Assembly (NCBI GenBank): GCA_045541495.1
Contig: JAZQJE010000054.1
Span: forward strand, 1 to 7,081
Source of the DNA: RGIG3009 sp045541495
GTDB taxonomy: Bacteria; Bacillota; Clostridia; Oscillospirales; Acutalibacteraceae
DNA: 7,081 nucleotides
Direction of reading: 5' to 3'
This document shows positions 4,334-7,081 of the stretch, in pieces. A model generated the notes under the pieces. That model was not told the DNA's origin, made no database searches, and saw only the letters and a list, made by a program, of their open reading frames with translations. Position numbers and translations under genes: made by a program. Positions within the stretch are counted from its first letter, which is position 1; each line of letters starts with the position of its first letter.

Positions 4334-6583
4334 ATGGCGAAAAAGAAACCCACACAAAAACCGAGCGGTCTTGACCGATTGCCGGAAAACGCCCATATCG
4401 CGGGGGCGGGATTGATCGAAAGCCAAAAGATCGATAACACGCTGGAGATCAACTACATGCCTTATGCCATGAGCGTCATCATGTCCCGCGCCATCCCTGA
4501 GATCGACGGATTTAAACCCTCTCACCGCAAATTGCTATACACCATGTACAAGATGAATTTGTTAAACGCGGTGCGCACCAAATCTGCCAACATCGTGGGC
4601 GCTACCATGAAACTGAATCCCCACGGTGATGCCGCCATTTACGAGACTATGGTGCGACTGTCGGCGGGTAATCAGTCGTTGTTGCACCCCTATGTGGATT
4701 CCAAGGGGAACTTCGGTCGTGCCTATTCCAGCGATATGGAATACGCTGCTTCCCGTTACACGGAAGCGAAACTCAGTCCCATTGCGGCGGAACTGTTCCG
4801 CGACATTGATAAAGACACGGTGGATTTCGTGGATAACTACGATTCCACCATGCAAGAGCCCACCTTACTGCCCGTGACGTTCCCGTCGGTATTAGTGAAC
4901 AACAATATGGGGATCGCGGTGGGTATGGCCAGTAACATTTGCTCGTTTAATTTAAACGAGGTGTGCGAAACGGCTATTGCCCTCATGAAAGACCCTGAAT
5001 TTGACATTACCGAAACATTGAAAGCGCCCGATTTCCCCGGCGGCGGTCGGATCATTTATGATCGGGATGAAATGGAAAAGATTTATGAAACGGGTCGCGG
5101 ATCGGTGAAAGTGCGGTCGGTGTATACCTACGATAAGTCCGCCAACTGCATTGATATTACCGAGATCCCACCCACTACCACGGTGGAAGCCATTATCGCC
5201 AAAATGGCGGAACTGGTGAAAGCGGGCAAACTCCGCGAAGTGGCGGATGTTCGTAATGAGATCGGTTTGGACGGTCTGCGTATCACCATCGACTTAAAAC
5301 GAGGTGTGGATCCCGATAAACTGATGGCGCGGTTGTTTGCCTCTACGCCGCTGGAAGACAGTTTCTCCTGTAACTTTAACGTGCTCATTGCGGGAATCCC
5401 TCAAGTGTTGGGTGTGAAGCGCATTTTGGAGGAGTGGACGGCGTTCCGTATGGAGTGTGTTCGTCGCCGCGTGTATTTCGATCTGCACAAAGCCAAAGAA
5501 AAGTTGCATTTGTTGAGGGGCCTTACCAAGATCCTATTGGATATTGATAAAGCCATCCGTATCGTGCGGGAGACCGACGAAGAGGCGGAAGTGGTGCCCA
5601 ACTTGATGATCGGGTTCGGTATCGATCAAGTACAGGCGGAATATGTCGCGGAGATCAAGTTGCGTCATCTCAATCGGGAATATATTTTAAAGCGCACCGA
5701 TGAGATCGAAAAACTGGAAGCCGCCGTAGAGGACATGGAAGGTATCTTAAAGAGTGCTGCCAAAGTGCGGTCCATCATTGTCAGCGAACTGCGGGATGTG
5801 ATGAAAAAGCACGGCGTGCCCCGCAAAAGTTTGTTGCTGTATGCCAGCGATCTGGCACAGGCGGATGAAGTCGTGGAAGAAGCCGCTCCCGACTATGTCT
5901 GTACCTTGTTCTTTACGAAAGAGGGGTATTTCAAAAAGATCACACCTCAATCCTTGCGCATGAGTGGGGAACACAAACTCAAAGAAGGGGACAGCCTGTT
6001 CCGAACGGTGGAGACCACTAATCGACAGGAATTGTTATTCTTTACCAATATGGGGAACGTGTATAAGACCAGGGCGTCGGAATTCGGCGACACCAAAGCC
6101 AGTGTGTTGGGAGATTACATTCCCGCCAAACTGGGCATGGACGACGGCGAAGTGCCGGTGGACATGATCGTGACAGCCGATTATAAGGGGTATTTGCTGT
6201 TCTTCTTTGAAAACGGGAAAGTGGCGAAGGTGGATCTGAACGCCTATGCCACCAAGACCAATCGCCGTAAATTGATCGGGGCGTATTCGGATAAATCGCC
6301 GCTGATTGCCATCTGCCACATTACCAAAGATACCGAGTTGCTGATGACCTCATCGGCGGGGCGGCTGTTGCTATTGCACACGGGTGCCATTGCGGCGAAG
6401 TCCACCCGCAACACCCAAGGTGTCCAAGTGATGACGCTGAAAAAGCAACATACGCTGAAAGGAGTAGAACCGTATACCGATGGATTGCTGGCCAAACCCG
6501 CCCGTTACCGCACTAAGTCATTGCCTGCCATGGGTGCCGTTCCCACGGCGGAAGATGTGGGTGAGCAGTTGTCTTTATTATAA
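4334..6583 (+). CDS. parC: Type IIA DNA topoisomerase A subunit, ParC/GyrA family, short C-terminal pinwheel
   Basis: 749 residues, nearer to ParC than to GyrA. It is the DNA cleavage and re-ligation subunit. After a basic, poorly conserved start, the winged-helix domain shows YAMSVIMSRAIP, DGFKPSHRKLLYTM, NPHGDAAIYETMVR (95-108) and the catalytic Tyr142 in SRYTEAKL. The tower domain follows (about 165-360), then a coiled-coil dimer gate (about 365-490, with KRTDEIEKLEAAVEDME). The C-terminal domain (about 520-705) has four recognisable pinwheel blades (VCTLFFTKEG, ELLFFTNMG, LLFFFENGK, ELLMTSSAG). Gyrase usually has six blades and a QRRGGKG box; here only NRRKLIGAYS lies near that place. Supercoiling is therefore unlikely, and relaxation and decatenation more likely. 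Ala100 and Glu104 occupy E. coli GyrA positions 83 and 87. The start ATG has GGGAGGAG 7 bases upstream. The pair with parE forms one operon. Confidence 0.94.
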   Translation: MAKKKPTQKPSGLDRLPENAHIAGAGLIESQKIDNTLEINYMPYAMSVIMSRAIPEIDGFKPSHRKLLYTMYKMNLLNAVRTKSANIVGATMKLNPHGDAAIYETMVRLSAGNQSLLHPYVDSKGNFGRAYSSDMEYAASRYTEAKLSPIAAELFRDIDKDTVDFVDNYDSTMQEPTLLPVTFPSVLVNNNMGIAVGMASNICSFNLNEVCETAIALMKDPEFDITETLKAPDFPGGGRIIYDRDEMEKIYETGRGSVKVRSVYTYDKSANCIDITEIPPTTTVEAIIAKMAELVKAGKLREVADVRNEIGLDGLRITIDLKRGVDPDKLMARLFASTPLEDSFSCNFNVLIAGIPQVLGVKRILEEWTAFRMECVRRRVYFDLHKAKEKLHLLRGLTKILLDIDKAIRIVRETDEEAEVVPNLMIGFGIDQVQAEYVAEIKLRHLNREYILKRTDEIEKLEAAVEDMEGILKSAAKVRSIIVSELRDVMKKHGVPRKSLLLYASDLAQADEVVEEAAPDYVCTLFFTKEGYFKKITPQSLRMSGEHKLKEGDSLFRTVETTNRQELLFFTNMGNVYKTRASEFGDTKASVLGDYIPAKLGMDDGEVPVDMIVTADYKGYLLFFFENGKVAKVDLNAYATKTNRRKLIGAYSDKSPLIAICHITKDTELLMTSSAGRLLLLHTGAIAAKSTRNTQGVQVMTLKKQHTLKGVEPYTDGLLAKPARYRTKSLPAMGAVPTAEDVGEQLSLL

Positions 6584-6591
6584 AAAGAATC

Positions 6592-6632
6592 GCCGCCGGA
6601 TAAGTGATCTCATCTGACAGCGATCCGGCGGC
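6592..6632. repeat. 10-bp hairpin after parC, no U-tract in the sense direction
   Basis: GCCGCCGGAT (6592-6601) pairs perfectly with ATCCGGCGGC (6623-6632) around a 21-base loop. On the plus strand it is followed by AAATACGG, so it is not a typical intrinsic terminator for parC. On the minus strand it is followed by GATTCTTTTT. It could stabilise the parC mRNA 3' end, end transcription poorly, or be a dispersed repeat. Confidence 0.6.
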
Positions 6633-6641
6633 AAATACGGC

Positions 6642-6729
6642 AAACGCAAGTCAACATGTATTCGCGCCAAGGATAGCATGGCCGTTTTTGACGGGAAAAT
6701 TCAAGTTTTTCAAAAAAAGACTTGCGTTT
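6642..6729. repeat. 11-bp inverted repeat upstream of and overlapping the secG -35 box
   Basis: AAACGCAAGTC (6642-6652) is the exact reverse complement of GACTTGCGTTT (6719-6729). The arms are 66 bases apart. The right arm contains the -35 hexamer of the secG promoter. The spacer is non-coding, with A/T tracts in its right half (about 6694-6718). It is a possible paired operator; no known regulator motif is recognised. Confidence 0.45.
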
Positions 6730-6750
6730 TATACAAAATTATGGTATCAT
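6722..6750 (+). promoter_or_regulatory. Promoter of secG
   Basis: TTGCGT (6722-6727) and TATCAT (6745-6750) are 17 bases apart. A- and T-tracts just upstream resemble an UP element. The predicted leader to the ATG at 6786 is about 30 bases. A second TATAAT at 6763-6768 has no -35 partner and would start inside the ribosome binding site. Confidence 0.6.
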
Positions 6751-6785
6751 AACATGCACTGTTATAATAGATGGAGGAATTCTCG

Positions 6786-7037
6786 ATGTCAGTTTGGGAA
6801 TATGTGATCGGTGCGATCATTATCATTTTTGCAATTGTTATTATTGCGGTCATCCTGTTACAGGAAGGCCGTCAGGCGAATTTGGGTGCTATTTCCGGCG
6901 CCGCCGAGTCCTTTATGGATAAAGGCAAAGCCCGCACGCTGGACGCGTTTTTGAGCCGTTGGACCAAGATTATTGCCCTTGTGTTCTTCGTACTGGTACT
7001 CGTCGGTATGCTCATCACCAAATTTCTCGGCGCGTAA
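6786..7037 (+). CDS. secG: Preprotein translocase subunit SecG
   Basis: 83 residues, the normal size for Gram-positive SecG, a membrane protein that works with SecYE to help SecA-driven protein export. A first transmembrane helix (about 5-24, rich in I, V and A) is followed by the family signature LLQEGRQANLGAISGAAESF. A charged loop (MDKGKARTLDAFLSRWTK) and a second transmembrane helix (about 61-80) come next. I chose ATG 6786 because GGAGG (6773-6777) lies 8 bases upstream; the in-frame ATG at 6771 would place that site inside the gene. It has its own promoter and is not obviously part of the parE-parC operon. In many Firmicutes secG precedes rnr and smpB, but only 44 bases follow here and no start codon is seen. 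Confidence 0.95.
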   Translation: MSVWEYVIGAIIIIFAIVIIAVILLQEGRQANLGAISGAAESFMDKGKARTLDAFLSRWTKIIALVFFVLVLVGMLITKFLGA

Positions 7038-7081
7038 GTTAGTTAACAAAAAATCCGCCCCAAGTCGGAGGCCAAGCGGTC

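Noticed and set aside
7048..7081. A6 tract followed by CCGC...GCGG at the right edge, possibly the secG terminator
   Set aside because: Only a 4-bp outer stem with poor inner pairing is visible and the sequence ends before any T-tract on the plus strand; on the minus strand it is followed by T6, so it might end a convergent gene, but this cannot be decided here.
1..7081. Search for CRISPR arrays, insertion sequences, prophage or defence genes
   Set aside because: No spaced direct repeats, transposase motifs, terminal repeats or nuclease/defence motifs were seen on either strand.

Overview
The window looks like a chromosomal piece of a Gram-positive gut-type Clostridia (my best guess is the Oscillospiraceae/Ruminococcaceae side). 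The reasons are strong AAGGAGG-type ribosome binding sites, sigma-A type promoters, U-tract terminators, tRNA genes with encoded CCA, a lipobox lipoprotein with a Thr-rich tract, a Gram-positive type SecG, and a divergent GyrB/GyrA-like gene pair of a kind I associate with this group. The taxonomy is inference; no rRNA or single diagnostic marker is present.

Left part, minus strand (1-1600): a lipoprotein gene related by architecture to SurA/PrsA-type extracytoplasmic folding factors is read leftwards from its own promoter and ends in a hairpin terminator. Two bases beyond that terminator's T-tract lies the -35 box of a tRNA-Gly(GCC) gene. This is followed by a terminator-like hairpin and then a tRNA-Cys(GCA) gene cut by the window edge.

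Middle, plus strand (1600-2320): a divergent promoter region with an imperfect inverted repeat leads to tRNA-Leu(CAA), which has a near-perfect promoter and a 15-bp terminator. About 330 bases then hold a small, easily missed open frame encoding a ribbon-helix-helix-like protein. It has no convincing start codon, probably a decayed gene, but keeps its own strong terminator.

Right part, plus strand (2246-7037): a two-gene operon encodes both subunits of a type IIA topoisomerase. The B subunit has ATPase, transducer and TOPRIM motifs; the A subunit has the catalytic tyrosine and a short C-terminal pinwheel without a recognisable GyrA box. The pair is best read as a topoisomerase IV-like enzyme (ParE/ParC), not gyrase, with several unusual residues in the TOPRIM motif and at the quinolone-contact positions. 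A 202-base gap with a hairpin, an 11-bp inverted repeat and a promoter precedes secG, the small subunit of the Sec translocon.

No CRISPR array, insertion sequence, prophage gene or defence system was seen. The most interesting items are the quantised poly-threonine insertion in the lipoprotein, the divergent topoisomerase, the ribbon-helix-helix remnant, and the inverted repeat over the secG -35 box.
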